A stretch of DNA of 64,000 nucleotides from Gari tellinella. Lineage: Eukaryota > Mollusca > Bivalvia > Cardiida > Psammobiidae. The stretch's first letter is position 1. Each line of letters begins with the position of its first letter. The notes under the pieces are model-generated. The model was not told the DNA's origin and did not search any database. It worked only from the letters and a program-made list of their open reading frames with translations. Both the position numbers and the translations under genes were made by a program. The stretch spans positions 69,081,832 to 69,145,831 of the forward strand of contig OV277862.1 of the NCBI GenBank assembly GCA_922989275.2, given 5' to 3'. Shown here in pieces: positions 45,544 through 57,479 of this stretch.

Positions 45544-46146
45544 TCAGGCTCCAGTTATAGAGGTCTGACTGTATGTCAGTTATTTATACTCAAAATTCCT
45601 CTTCATATACATTTAACATGTATTTATATTTTTGTATCTTGTTCATACATTATCATATCAGTCAAAACAGGGGTAAATGTTGTGTTGTTCACGATCAATT
45701 TGTCAATGTTTTGTCAAGTCAATTTATTCTCAACCCGTTTTAAACATCCCACTGTACGAATGAAGGAACTGTTTTCTATCTTTGTTGGGAAAAAGTAAAA
45801 GTGAAAAGGCTTTTTGATGAGGGACAGGGCTTAAATAAGTAAATTAACCCCAAATGATGCATATATTTACAAACAGTGTACCTGTGAAGAGTACATTTGT
45901 CATATGCAAAATAATGAAAGGTAGTCGGACTTGTTTCATTGGAAACTGAATTTTTTACATTTAAAGTTCAGGGGGTGAATGAGTGAAATGGCTTTGTCAT
46001 GTTTGCTTTTGTTTTCGAACTATTTTGGGTTTTCGAAAAGCAGGCTTGATCCTAATGGCAGCTGAATTTTTATTAAAGGTAACTTGTTATGATGGTTTGA
46101 TTTTATGGCATTTGATTTGAAAGACTTGGAAAAAATCATCATGATT

Positions 46147-46372
46147 TAAGCCACTACCCAATAAATATGCCTTTTATGCCTTTAAATAATTCCTCCACTG
46201 AAGAAAACAGTTCCACTTTATACAGTTATTAAAATCCACCATAAGAATTATATTCTATATCTGCAGATGGTAGCTTAAGGCAAGTTGAAAGTAAATCTGC
46301 TTTACTTATAACCTGCTTTAAGTGGTTGTGTGTCTTCAAAACAAGAAACATGCTATGGGGTAGTAGGATATC
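46147..46372 (-). mobile_element. Family A MITE
   Basis: Starts taagccactacccaataaat, shortened hairpin, ends catgctatggggtagtagg. A second partial copy (+) lies at 46540-46660. Confidence 0.65.
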
Positions 46373-47731
46373 GAACTGAATACTGGACATTAAAGAAAGG
46401 GTTATATGTTTCATCTTTATGGTTCTAGTTTATGTTTGGACCAAATATATAACAGTCAAATTTGTGTGATATGAACAGCCTCACAAAAGATTAGCAGTTG
46501 ACCACAGAACAAAAGTACTACAGATATCTTTGTCTCTTTAAGCCATAGCCTGATTCTAGTTTTGAAAATAGGTGACAGGTTGAACGCAAAGCAGAATGCA
46601 CCTTAAGGTGTATTCTGCTTTACTTTCAGACTGATTTAAGTTACCATCTGCTAGAATATAAGAAATGCTACAATATCTTCAATATTTTTAAAGGTAAAAG
46701 ATTGATCCTTCAAATAAAATTAAATGAAGGTAGATTCTGACTCTTCAGTGAAATTAAATGAAGGTGTTTGCACTCTGCAGTCGGGGTGAATCTTTCTAGT
46801 ATAGCTTTTTCTATGTTAAATATTATTCATATAGTTTATGTTACACTGCAGGCAGCACACATAATTCAGTAAAAGTTTGAAATGACTTTTTTTGTTTGTC
46901 TTTTATCTAATACCACTCATGAATGATAGTGAAAAAAGTCCTCAAAATCTGGTAAAATGCTTTAACCCATTTCTAATTATTCCTACACTAAGGAAAGTAG
47001 TCCCCACCCAGAAAGTCTTTAACAAAAATCCCAGTATGCTTAAAGCAAGTTGAAAGTAAAACAGACAGTTTCTTAATTAAGGAGAATTCTGTTTTACTTT
47101 TAACCTGCTTGGTTATGTGTAGTGATCTGAAAATGGTAGGCTCACTGGCCACCCCACAATGTACTCACACACTAAATTTGGTAGCCGTAACTTTGGTCAG
47201 GAACGTATATTTAGATATAATCTACGTTCCTGCTTTGGTGTACGAAATATGCTCCGGATAAGAGGTAGATCTACACGTATATGCACGAAACTCTCACCAC
47301 CACACACACTGTGCAACTACCATATTCCCCCCAAAGCCATGGCTAGGAGGCATACAAATAATGAAGGATGGGGACCAAGTTTGAATAAACACCCATTGAA
47401 GTTACAGAATTTATTTCACAGTATCAGGAACTTATATTAGATCTCTATATACGATCCTGACGGTATTAACCTTTGTTTAATGGATTTGTGATCACTAATG
47501 CAAGCAGTTTGCAACTAGATCTTATGCAATAAGAAATTGCAGACAGTCGAGCTTCTATATCTCGAACAAGCGTAGATCAACCGCGATGTATTCCGTATTT
47601 CTATAATTGGATTTCATCATTTCGGCCCCACTTAAGTCCAACATATCCATATCCTTATTTCAAAGTTAAAATGTGGTTGAGCCACGTTTTAACTTTAAAA
47701 TATGGATATGATCGATTTCGAAGTTTGGCTG

Positions 47732-47911
47732 TACAGTAAAACCTCTATTACGACCACTGAATTGTGTTCATAAACAAGAATTTACCACAGGTGACTGCGT
47801 AAAGCAAGTTGACAGTTTTACTGTCTCCTTGCTGTTTAAAAGCCGTCACCTTTCTTTTATACATTCAATTAGCCTTCGTTTTAGTGGTCGTAATAGAGAG
47901 TTTTTACTGTA
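47732..47911. mobile_element. Family B MITE, hairpin tip deleted
   Basis: tacagtaaaacctctattac to agtggtcgtaatagagag and ttttactgta; the inner stem is reduced to gacagttttactgtctcc. Confidence 0.7.
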
Positions 47912-47968
47912 TATGAACCCCAAGAACTGTTGCAGACGACAATTACACAGCATGCTAAAGGTTTGTGT

Positions 47969-48217
47969 CAGGGCTGCCATAAGTTGACATAAACAATCCT
48001 AAGATTTCCAAATGTGCATTTTTCAAGTGCGATTTTACGAATCGTACCTTTACCCAATCTCCTGTGTCTAGTTTTATTGACACGTGGCTGCTTAAAGCAG
48101 GCTGGAAGTAAAACAGAATGCGCCTTAAGGCGCATTCTGCTTTACTTTCAGCCTGCTTTAAGCTACTATTTACTGGAAATTTTTTTTTAGGAAAAATCCG
48201 GAGAAATGGCAGCCCTG
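47969..48217. mobile_element. Family I MITE (CAGGGCTGCCAT ends) with a family A core
   Basis: cagggctgccataagttgac to ggagaaatggcagccctg as terminal inverted repeats. The inside is the family A left half and core hairpin (gcgccttaaggcgc). Long ORFs across it on both strands come from this repeat. Confidence 0.75.
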
Positions 48218-48535
48218 AATTAACACAGTTCATAAAGCATAGCTCTTTCCCATATAATGAAACGAGACGCATTGTAAAAGAAAACAGAAAAGACATCTTC
48301 ATTTTGAAAATGCAGATTGCTTTTGAACTGAGTAGTTTGGAACCAGAACAGACGATGGATAAAGCCGCATTTGAGCTGTCGACAAACTGTGCAGTAAAGA
48401 TAAAGTTTATTTGGAAAGAAAAAACACCCCCGATTATTCCCGTTAAAAAGCATCGCAATAAAACGTAGAATGACAACCTTTCGACAATTCATGTTCATCT
48501 GAATAACAAACAGTTTCGAGCAAGAACAGTCACTC

Positions 48536-48779
48536 GGGGCCCGTTTTTCTAAACAACTTACGCAAATTATTTGCGTAAGTCAAACTTTTAAATTTTAATT
48601 TATATTTTTTATTATCACTTGCTACAAACAGCAAATAGCCAGATCAGAGGACGCGCTTTTAGCGCGTCCTCTGATCTGGTTATTTGCAGTTTGCAAACGT
48701 TTATGATCGAAAAATAAGAGTTAAACGATTTTGACGTACGCAAAATTTTTGCGTAAGTTGTTTAGTAAAACGGGCCCCA
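48536..48779. mobile_element. Family E-like MITE with a family F-type core
   Basis: ggggcccgtttttctaaaca to gtttagtaaaacgggcccc, inner tacgcaaattatttgcgta-type repeats, and a core gatcagaggacgcgc-tttta-gcgcgtcctctgatc. Confidence 0.75.
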
Positions 48780-49362
48780 GGCTCCAAACACGTATACTCT
48801 TCACATATATACCTTTTGTAAATGAATACATGTAGTATACTCTTCGCTAGGATTGAAGTTGTTAAGTATATAGTATACTTGTTTATAATTGAGTTGGACT
48901 TTTGGCCAATACGGGAAAGAGTTATTCTCAACGGCGCTGGTGTTGTCACGATGTGACCACTTTAAAAGCAGATTCATTGAAAGTAAAGCATAATACATCT
49001 TAGTGGGCAATCTGCTTTACTTTTCACCCTGCTGTAAGTAACCATTTGCTAGGATAAAGAAAATATTTCTTATTGTACATAGTCATGACTGTATAAAGTG
49101 AAACTATTTTCTTCAGCGGAGGAATGAATCAAAGGTGTAATAGAAACCAAAACTAGTGTATAGCCGTAGATGAACTGCCGAGTATAACTCATTTACCCAT
49201 GAAGCTTCAAATAGACAATCCAAATTTCCATTCAAGTCTAGTCCGCCATGATGGTTTCAAATCTTTGGAACCATCTATAGTAGATCTAGTATATTTTATT
49301 CCTCCATTTAGAAGAGCATTTTACATAAACAAAATATTCAGAAAAAGTAAACAAACAGTTCT

Positions 49363-49545
49363 ATACAGCTGAAACTGAATACTTCAAACTCGCTTAAATC
49401 GACCTACCATTATATCATTAGTAGAATACTGATAGTTCGAACTCGCGTTAGCTGAACATACCCACACCTCCAAGTCCCCTTTTAACTTCGAACTACGGGC
49501 ATGTTCAAACTAACGCGAGTTCGAAGTAATCTAGCTTCAACTGTA
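49363..49545. mobile_element. Pogo/Tigger-like MITE
   Basis: TA-CAGCTGAAACTGAATACTTC to agtaatctagcttcaactg-TA with inner inverted gttcgaactcgcgttagctg. Related to 52772-52959. Confidence 0.65.
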
Positions 49546-49619
49546 CTAATATATATACACGTGAGACAAAATGAAACGAACAGTAATGCACAACAGGGCT
49601 CCAGAAAAAAATAAGTAAA

Positions 49620-49811
49620 TTAACCCTTTCACCGCCAGAATCGCCTAAAGTCGAATTTGCAAACAGTTTTGATCCGTTTCGATAGTTCTTATTTCATACA
49701 ATCTTAATTCTAACTTTGAAATGATATTGCAGATAATTATATTAAAGCAGACGACAATATAATGGTGTAGGAGTAAAAAACTCAAAAATAATTTGGCGGT
49801 GAAAGGGTTAA
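49620..49811. mobile_element. TTAA MITE with ACCGCC ends
   Basis: TTAA-CCCTTTCACCGCCAGAATC and a matching ggcggtgaaaggg-TTAA end: a further family with TTAA targets and piggyBac-like CCC termini. Confidence 0.7.
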
Positions 49812-50666
49812 GTTGTTCAAATAGACAATCAAAATTTCCATTCAAGTCTAGTCAGCTATGATGGTTTCAAATATTTGGAACCATCTATAGTCAGCTTCAA
49901 AACTTTTATTCAGTCTAATCCACTAAAGAAACCAACGCCCAATAATGTTGTTGGGTACCATCAGTTCCTAAAAGGCGAAAGTTCGTTTCATTTTGAGAAC
50001 TATTAGATGAAACAGTTTGAAAACATGTTTTGTGTATGAATAATTTCCGGGCCAGGAAAATAGCATGCTGCTTTGGAATACTGTGTCATCCAGGGTCGTC
50101 GATTCCGCGGCTGTCGAATAGGGCTTCTTAGATATTTTTGATGAAATTTAAAGACCATGTGTATAGGTAATCTCCAAATGAAAAATATTCAATTGTCTAA
50201 AGCATTTACACATTTTGGTTTAGGCCAAATCCGGGTTTACAGGCTCTTTCAAGTATTATTCAAAGTTAAAATGTTTAATGTTTTTAAATAGAAATATTGT
50301 TTCAGAATTTTCACTATTTATCTCATGGTTTTCTTTTCATTTCATACCTATGAATTTCAGTTTGAAACCATCATCATTACTATCAAGTGATTTGATTTAC
50401 TAGTTAGGATTGTATTTCAAAATAACCGTGCATACCCTGCTCAGAGAGTTCCTTAAGGAGCCCTCCAACCAGGGTCTACACTGTTTGCATATGCCAAGCG
50501 TACTACATGTATTCACATGTACACTGTTTGTAGGGGGTCAATGAGATAGAACACAGGTAATGGTCTTGAATGCACTGTTTGAAGCAGTAGTGCATGTATC
50601 TGTAGACAACAGGCTGATAAATCTAAATGAATATTGTCTCGAAACCGGCTCAAATGGTATTCATCT

Positions 50667-50914
50667 GGGGCCCGTTTCATAAAACTTCGTACGACAAAAA
50701 CGGTCGTAAGTCAAACCTTTAAAGTACATTTAATTTCTGATTCCTCTATCTAATCCCGTCTTGTGACATCTTTTTGGAATCGTCTTTTCAAGACGATTCC
50801 AAAAAGATGTCACAAGACAGGATTAGATGGAGAAATAAATAAAACTTGAGACTTTTATAGTTTGACTTAGACTACGACAACATTTGTCGTAAGAATTTTT
50901 ATGAAACGGGCCCC
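50667..50914. mobile_element. Family E MITE, nearly intact
   Basis: ggggcccgtttcataaaact to ttatgaaacgggcccc. Central stem ctaatcccgtcttgtgacat / atgtcacaagacaggattag. It lies 25 bp from the ancestral stop codon of the TRIM-like locus. Confidence 0.82.
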
Positions 50915-50938
50915 TGAATAGCATGTCTGTGAATATAT

Positions 50939-52674
50939 TTACTCTAGCTGATACAGTCTGATGTAGTTACAATGTTCAGGTGTATCGCTGAAGCTGCTAA
51001 TATACAGTCTGCTGTCCTCATCGCCGTAAGCAATAGCGCCGGCGGAATAACGTACAAGTCACTGGTCAAGTTCAAATATGTTCAGAGTAAGGTCTCCTGT
51101 TGGAGCCAGTTGGTGAATGGTGTTGGTTTCACTGCTGCATACGTACACGGTACCATCCTTGCCTACAGCTACTCCTACTGGACACTTCAATTTGTCATGT
51201 TTATAGACCGAAATGATATGACCACTGAGAGTTATACTTGTAACCACGTGGGTCCTAATGTCAGTTACATAAGCAATGTTTTTGTCACAGTTCAGGGCAA
51301 TATGTCTAGGAGTGTTGAACAGCTTGCTGTTGTTGTGATCAGTGTTGAAACTGTTCACTGTTGTACCGGACATATCGATGATCTTTACGCTACCTGGCTG
51401 TTGACATGCGGTGATAAAGCTTGATCCATCGAAAGTCAGTCCTACAAGATTATCTTGTGTTGCTATGGTGTGGCTCGCCGATAGGACATCTGATACTGCC
51501 AGAATTTCTATTTTCCTTTCGTTTCCTATGGCAACGGCGACTTGGTTTGGTTTTATTTTTATGATATTAAACGGCTTTGATGATACAGATAATCGAGAAC
51601 TAACTCTGTTTTTGTTCAGGTCGACAAGTTTGACGGCTTTGTTATTATAGTCAGTTACCACCATACGGCATTTGTCCATTATTGCTATACCAGTGATATT
51701 ACACTCTTTTGAATCGTCCTCCGATTTCACGTTGATCTCTCGCACATATGTGGCCTTAGTGGGTGTGTCACCTTGTCGAATGGAAAATGACCATATGGCG
51801 GACAGTGTAGACATCATCTGTTGAACTTTCTCGTTTTGCTCAAAGGCATATTCCATTACTTTCACCCCACCATTTTCATTCATCTGTCTCTCGACTTCTG
51901 CAATACGCTGACAGAAAAGTTTGACTTTAACAAACAGCTGATTGATTTGACCAGCTTTAGCTTTTTTCTCTAAATCTTGTTCCATAGTTTTCACATCGGA
52001 GAGCAATGAAATGCAGTTTGCAGACACGCTTCTTACAATATCGTTATTTTCTTGATGTAGTTCAGATACTTTTCTTTTAGCAGCTTCTTCCAGTTTATCG
52101 AGCATCTTATTGATCCGTTTTCTGAATATTTGAATATCGGCGAGTGCTGTGGAGTTGTATTGCTCATTAGATTTTCTTGCATCGTTGATTTTTTCCTGTT
52201 GTTTTGTGATTGCCATTGCAAGCCTGTCTAAGTCTGCGGTCAAAGTTTGGTACTCCTTGCTAATCGTTGTATCAAAGGAGACATCCGGCACATAACTCTT
52301 TCCAGGGCAGGACATATGGTTCAAAGTAAGACAAACACTACAGCATATCTGGTCATGGGATTTGCAGAAATATTCCAACACCTTGTCAGAATGCTGTTGA
52401 CATTTCTCCGTAATTACGTCAGTGTTTGGAGTCTTCGGTTGTGTATTGGATTTGGGCATTGCTGACTTGTCGAGCACCGAGTGATTTTTAGTGCCGAAAA
52501 TTGACCATGGTAATCAATGCAAGTTTTACAAAGGTATTCAGAACAGTCCTCGCAATAACCGACAGCTTCCACGTGTTGTCTAGAGCTACATGGTTGGCAG
52601 AAAAACTGAAACATTTCCTCTGACGCACAAAGAATGGAGGCACTTAGATCCGTTTGTAATTCACTTTGCGCCAT
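50939..52674 (-). pseudogene. TRIM-like B-box / coiled-coil / beta-propeller gene with two disabling changes
   Basis: One intronless frame from ATG (52672-52674) to TAA (50939-50941) on the reverse strand, broken twice. B-box 1 (FCQPCSS, YCEDC, LCKTCIDYH) is followed by a one-base loss in an A5 run (52485-52489): the paralogue at 57.8 kb keeps the frame there. B-box 2 (CQQHSDKVLEYFC, CCSVC, NHMSC), a coiled coil and NHL-like propeller repeats follow. TGA at 51059-51061 then stops the frame, although it stays open for 39 more codons that read as a final propeller strand ending IRLYQLE. No RING is visible. Bivalves carry large expansions of such RING-less TRIM-like proteins, often linked to immunity. 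A base error in either spot would rescue part of it. Confidence 0.65.
51059..52459 (-). CDS. Surviving open block of the TRIM-like locus (466 codons)
   Basis: If the locus is still expressed, the longest ATG-initiated product starts MPKSNTQPKT and keeps B-box 2, the coiled coil (about residues 65-190) and five or so propeller repeats (TGIAIMD, VGLTFDGSSF, RHIALNCDKNIAYVTD, VGVAVGKDGTVYV). It lacks B-box 1 and the last propeller strand. The first methionine lies inside what was the linker between the two B-boxes, so I favour decay over a genuine short gene. Confidence 0.4.
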   Translation of the reverse strand: MPKSNTQPKTPNTDVITEKCQQHSDKVLEYFCKSHDQICCSVCLTLNHMSCPGKSYVPDVSFDTTISKEYQTLTADLDRLAMAITKQQEKINDARKSNEQYNSTALADIQIFRKRINKMLDKLEEAAKRKVSELHQENNDIVRSVSANCISLLSDVKTMEQDLEKKAKAGQINQLFVKVKLFCQRIAEVERQMNENGGVKVMEYAFEQNEKVQQMMSTLSAIWSFSIRQGDTPTKATYVREINVKSEDDSKECNITGIAIMDKCRMVVTDYNNKAVKLVDLNKNRVSSRLSVSSKPFNIIKIKPNQVAVAIGNERKIEILAVSDVLSASHTIATQDNLVGLTFDGSSFITACQQPGSVKIIDMSGTTVNSFNTDHNNSKLFNTPRHIALNCDKNIAYVTDIRTHVVTSITLSGHIISVYKHDKLKCPVGVAVGKDGTVYVCSSETNTIHQLAPTGDLTLNIFELDQ

Positions 52675-52771
52675 TGTACTTTGGTTGCTAAATAAATGTG
52701 TTAAATTGTATACATCAATCTAGTCTTTCTTGTTTTAAACAACACATTCCAATAGAATTCTTTTATCAAGA

Positions 52772-52959
52772 TACAGCCGAAACTGTATAATTCGAACTCG
52801 CGTTAGTTCGAACATACCCATATTTCAAAGTTAAACGTGGCTAAGCCACGTTTTAACTTTGAAATACGGGTATGTTCGACTTAAGCGAGATCGACTTATC
52901 GAAATTCAACTTATGAAATCCTGGAACGATCGAGTTCGAAGTATCGAGTTTCGACTGTA
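52772..52959. mobile_element. Pogo/Tigger-like MITE
   Basis: TA-CAGCCGAAACTGTATAATTCG to gtatcgagtttcgactg-TA. Inner stem catatttcaaagttaaacgt and complement around ggctaagcc. It lies about 100 bp upstream of the TRIM-like start codon. Confidence 0.7.
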
Positions 52960-53183
52960 CTTTAAAGTCCGATCTAACATCTATAACTACACGTATTTGC
53001 ATTTTCTAATCGCCAGCAATATCCGAACTCCTACCACATTGTTAATACTGCCTACCTACGGTGTGCTCGAAACTGGTTTTTTTCCTGTAATACAACACAA
53101 CGCAACGTTGGACCTTGAGAGGTACAGTAGAGACGTTGTTCTCTTCAAATAAACGCGATTATGCTAAAACAAGTATATCCAAT

Positions 53184-53251
53184 TGCAAACAGTTTGGAGC
53201 CAGATCAGACGCCTGGTTATCCGACGGTTTGATCAGACTTCAAACCGTTTG
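53184..53251. repeat. Family F core hairpin
   Basis: gcaaacagtttggagccaga ... cttcaaaccgtttgc; the inner stem is decayed. Confidence 0.6.
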
Positions 53252-53259
53252 CCACTCAG

Positions 53260-55015
53260 ATTTAAATGAATCGATAGAAATTTCTAACAAATGACATTTT
53301 CTTCATTTTATCGAAATTCTTTTGTGTTTTCCTTTGCGTTTAAGTGGGAAATAAAAACATCTTTCCACTGTAATCAGTCATTCTTTTGTTCTAAATGCAG
53401 TAAAGTGACTCATTCAGCTGTACGAGTAAGTGTTTTGACCGCGTTTTTCCTAATTGAATAAATCTTTATTTTTGAACACCAACAACGATCGAAAAAGAAG
53501 TTATCAACAGCAAACACTAAAGTCGATCTGCATTTTTGGCACAGCATAGGTTGGTGTTATAGAGTGTTGTTATTATACAATAAAATAAAATGTCAGGATA
53601 TGTTGTTTTTGATCTTCGATCCCATTTATTATCTGAACTCCCACTTATTAAATTATTCTTAATTCAACTTGCCCTTTAATAATCCACAAATGGGAATTAA
53701 CCAGTTTACTTTATTACTTACACCCAGAGTTACTACTAACATCAAGTGACGGGATTGATGATATTGAACACGCACGAGAAACGGTTGCCGCTTGGCTTAT
53801 TACTATTCTACACTGGAATATTCATTATCTCAAGGTAATTATACATATTTGATATCATACATCATCACCATCATTGTCATCGTCACCATCACTTTTTGTA
53901 ACATTTAGTCATTCTAGCATTATTGTAAATTAGTCATTTAGCTGTACATGTAATTGTAACTGGCTCACACTGTGTTTACGTATGTGTAATCATGCTAAGC
54001 TCCTCCATCCACAGCTTACTATGAACTGAAAGTTCATAGATTGTGTACATATACACTTACTTATTATTGTTAGCCTATTATATTTCAGATTCGTTATTGT
54101 TACCATTGATTACCATTTTCTTGAAATTGGTAGGCGTTATTTCAAACAATTATTATTATGAAAATCATTTCATAATCTTCCCCTTAACTTTGATATTTCC
54201 CTTAGCCGTTACATAAAGGGAAATACATTGTTACATACAGGAAAATAAATTGCAAAACAGTACAATATTTTCATGTATATGTTGGATTGTCAATTGAATA
54301 AACTTTTCCATTATTTTTGACAAGAATCTAAAATATTGGCATGACTTTTGTATTGTAAGCCTTTAATTAAGAGCCTACTGTTTGTGACACAAAGGACTTA
54401 ATATCTCTACATATCTTCTGTAATACCTTTATAATATTTTTTTCTTCTTATAAACTACATTAAAAACCAAGTCCATAAAAATAAGTACAAACTGGATAGG
54501 AAATCCTCCATATACATGTATTCTGCATCGTTGTTTAATATATTATGTGACCGTTTTCATTTAGAAATAGGCAAAACAAGTACACGCTGATCTTGCAATC
54601 CTTTGTGTAACAATATGAATTCAGTGATGTAACGGACCGTAAAATAATAGGTGCATAGCTCTCTCATTTCCCGAAATGAATGTCATAGTAAAGCATTTAC
54701 ACTTTAAGAAACTAGATGTATACTTCTTTGGCAATCAAACTCTTCTTTAAGCTTTATGTATCAGAAGAGAAATTTATTCCTTTCTTTAATGTAACATATT
54801 TGCTTCTTTTCTGTAACAGCCTATCACTAATAATATTGAAAAACTTTCAATCAACCATTGTTTTGATGCTAAGTAAGCAATTAATGAGCAGTGTTAACAG
54901 TTCTAAAATGTTTAGTTGTTTTATATACAGCTTGTTCATGTTTATCAAACTTTTGTAATATTTTTTTCAATATTCCAGATAGGGAATTAAATTAATAATA
55001 ATATATAAACTGCTC
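53260..55015. other. Intergenic AT-rich stretch
   Basis: No gene or element recognised. A short catcatcaccatcatt microsatellite lies near 53860-53893. Confidence 0.6.
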
Positions 55016-55018
55016 TTT

Positions 55019-55177
55019 TCTAATATTTCGACCTCTAAGGGCCCTTTTCAAAGAAAATCACGTCAAAACACACGTCACATTTTTGATTTTATGGCTGAAT
55101 GCATGTAACAAAAATGTGACGTGTGTTTTGACGTGATTTTCTTTAAAAAAAAAGGCCCTTAGAGGTCGAAATATTAG
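55019..55177. repeat. Near-perfect 159-bp palindrome
   Basis: tctaatatttcgacctctaa / ttagaggtcgaaatattaga, inner stem gaaaatcacgtcaaaacaca and complement, loop around gattttatggctgaatgcat. Almost no arm mismatches. Confidence 0.85.
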
Positions 55178-55820
55178 AAATAAAGCGGCGAAGGGGTAAA
55201 TATCTCCCGAATAATTTGGCGCCGAAAGGGTTAATGATTATTTATACTGAAACACCACTCTTTCCTGATGACACGTTCCTAGTTGGCATTAAAGTAATTA
55301 TTTTGTGTGTGCATGAATTTGCATATTCATCCATTCGCGTTATACGCGAAAGTTACCACACAGGAATAGTAGAGAGGAAATGTCATGTTGGGTTCAAGTC
55401 AGCGCGGCTAAAATTCTTTTTCTAAGTCCAAATTGTAATGTCGAAAAGCATGAAAAATCCTAGTAGACTTGGAGATTCACTGAAATACACACTGAAATAC
55501 ACACTGTGAATTTGCATTATGAATAAGACAATGAATAAAATTGATGAGTTCATCGGAATACCTGTGTCACCTGCCAGCAAGCATCAGCTGAGCATTCTCT
55601 TTCGATAAGAGACATTTCATTTCAAATTCTTTAGTAAAACAGAAGAAATCTGCAAGAAACGGAAATGTTGAAAAGGAGAATAAATCTCACAATATTAATG
55701 CAAGAGTTATGAACCTTGTGCAATACACTTCCACTTGTCATCAATCACGACAATTAATTAGAAAAATCCGCTTGCAGTATCGATCGTCAATAGGTACCTT
55801 AAACATAACACTTGTGTTTA

Positions 55821-56047
55821 CTCATTCTCCCCCTGAGACTTCAAATGGACGATCCCAACTTCCAATCAAGTCTAGTCCATTTTTGACTATAAAGGGTTGG
55901 TTTTTACAATACATTGCAAAATAACAAACAGTGTAGACCTTGATCAGAGGGCTCGTGGTCTCTTCATTTTTTGCATAGGACAAGAATACTCTGCACATGT
56001 TCATTGTTTACAAAAGACGCAAGAATGTGGTACTAGCGACCAGTAAG
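55821..56047. mobile_element. Family D MITE, degraded
   Basis: Carries gagacttcaaatggacgatc, tctagtccatttttgac, aacaaacagtgtagacc and ends before TTAA 56048-56051; the right hairpin arm is mostly lost. Confidence 0.6.
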
Positions 56048-56279
56048 TTAAAGAAGCGTCGAGAAGATCTAAAAAGGTGACTAATTGGTGCAATACAGAA
56101 GACAAGGGTAGACAGATACTGTGCTGCATTTCATTTATCTTGCCTTTAAGCTTGCATTTATTTATTTATTCATTATTCTTTTACATATTCTCAATCTCAT
56201 TTTGAATGTTGGTTGATGACCACCTGTTGAATAAATGCACATTACCAGTTCACCGTGTAGAACGCAGTACAGCGTTCCC

Positions 56280-56635
56280 TCCCTTCAACGGCCCTCCCAA
56301 CAAAAACTCCATCCTTACAACGACCCTTGCCGTTGTTCCCCAAACGAAACATTTATGTCCAACGTTTTATGGTTGCAATACCGTCTATTTAAATTTGTCG
56401 TCTGCAGATTTTAGCAAAGTTGCATACCGGCAAGAGGACATTTGATAGAATAAATAATTAAATATAATGACGAGTGACAAACAGATTGAATCCAGATCAG
56501 GCGCCGCTTTTACGCGGCGTCTGATCTGGATTCAAGCTGTTTGCAAATGTAAGCCAAGTCTTAATGTTCCCTCCCTCCGAACAACGCACACATTTTTTGT
56601 CTCCCAGTGGGTGTCGTTGTAGAGAGGGAGGACTG
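56280..56635. mobile_element. Family C MITE
   Basis: TA-CAGCGTTCCCTCCCTTC to gtagagagggaggactg-TA. Core hairpin gatcaggcgccgc-ttttac-gcggcgtctgatc. Confidence 0.8.
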
Positions 56636-56827
56636 TACATGGTGGAGCGGTGCCATATTATTCGGCAAAGAAAAACAATCGGTGAATAAAACGAATATGT
56701 TTCCTTTTACAGAACGGCTAGTTGTAAATTCTATATTGCACGGAATGCAGCTATCATTTATTAATTGTCGGCTAATCATTTTGATAACTCAGAGTGTCCT
56801 GGTTTTTCAAACACCGCAGCACAATGT

Positions 56828-57087
56828 CAGGGCTGCCATTTCTCCGGATTTTTCCTAAATCTTCGGATTTTTTTTTTACAGTACATGGTAGTTTAAAGCA
56901 ACCTGGAAGTAAAGCAGAATGCGCCTTAAGGCGCATTCTGCTTTACTTTCAACCTGCTTTAAGTATCACGTGTCTTAAAAACTAAAAACAGACTACTGGG
57001 TAAAAGGTATAATACGGAAGATCGCGCATTGAAAAATTGAAATTTTTAAAATCTTAGGATTTTTTTCATCAATTTATGGTAGCCCTG
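56828..57087. mobile_element. Family I MITE with 6-bp target duplication and a family A core
   Basis: cagggctgccatttctccgg to tttatggtagccctg, flanked by CAATGT at 56822-56827 and 57088-57093. The interior is the family A hairpin (gcgccttaaggcgc) with family A flanks. Confidence 0.8.
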
Positions 57088-57479
57088 CAATGTTCGTGGT
57101 CACAGCTTTCAGACGTTGTGAACACTAGTTTCAGTATTTTTCTTTTATTTCAAAGAGATGTTTTCAAACATTTTATCAGAAATGAAAGAGTACGATGTTA
57201 TACGATACATTCATTTTGATATAGTGAAAAACATGAATCTAATGAAACTAATGATTGCCAGAAAAGTGTTGTGTTGCACGTGCACCTCTCTCATCTTGCG
57301 GCACAGAAATTGACCCCCGTGCGGCACATCACCTTGTGTTGAAGTCTTTGAAAAACCAGGACACTCAAAGTTATCCACCTGGTAATTAAGCTGGCAATTG
57401 ATACATGATTGCTGCATTCCATGTGATATAGTATTTACAACTAGAAGTTCTGTAAAACAAATATTCGTTTTAACTCACC

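Noticed and set aside
48118..48468. 116-codon forward ORF and overlapping 173-codon reverse ORF
   Set aside because: Both start in or cross the family I/family A repeat hairpin and show no domain or exon signal.
50972..51424. 150-codon forward ORF
   Set aside because: Antisense shadow of the TRIM-like propeller region; codon pattern fits the reverse strand.
52485..52489. Programmed -1 frameshift rescuing the TRIM-like gene
   Set aside because: The site CTA AAA ATC lacks the full X XXY YYZ slippery heptamer and a second lesion (TGA) exists, so a simple base loss or sequence error is the better explanation.
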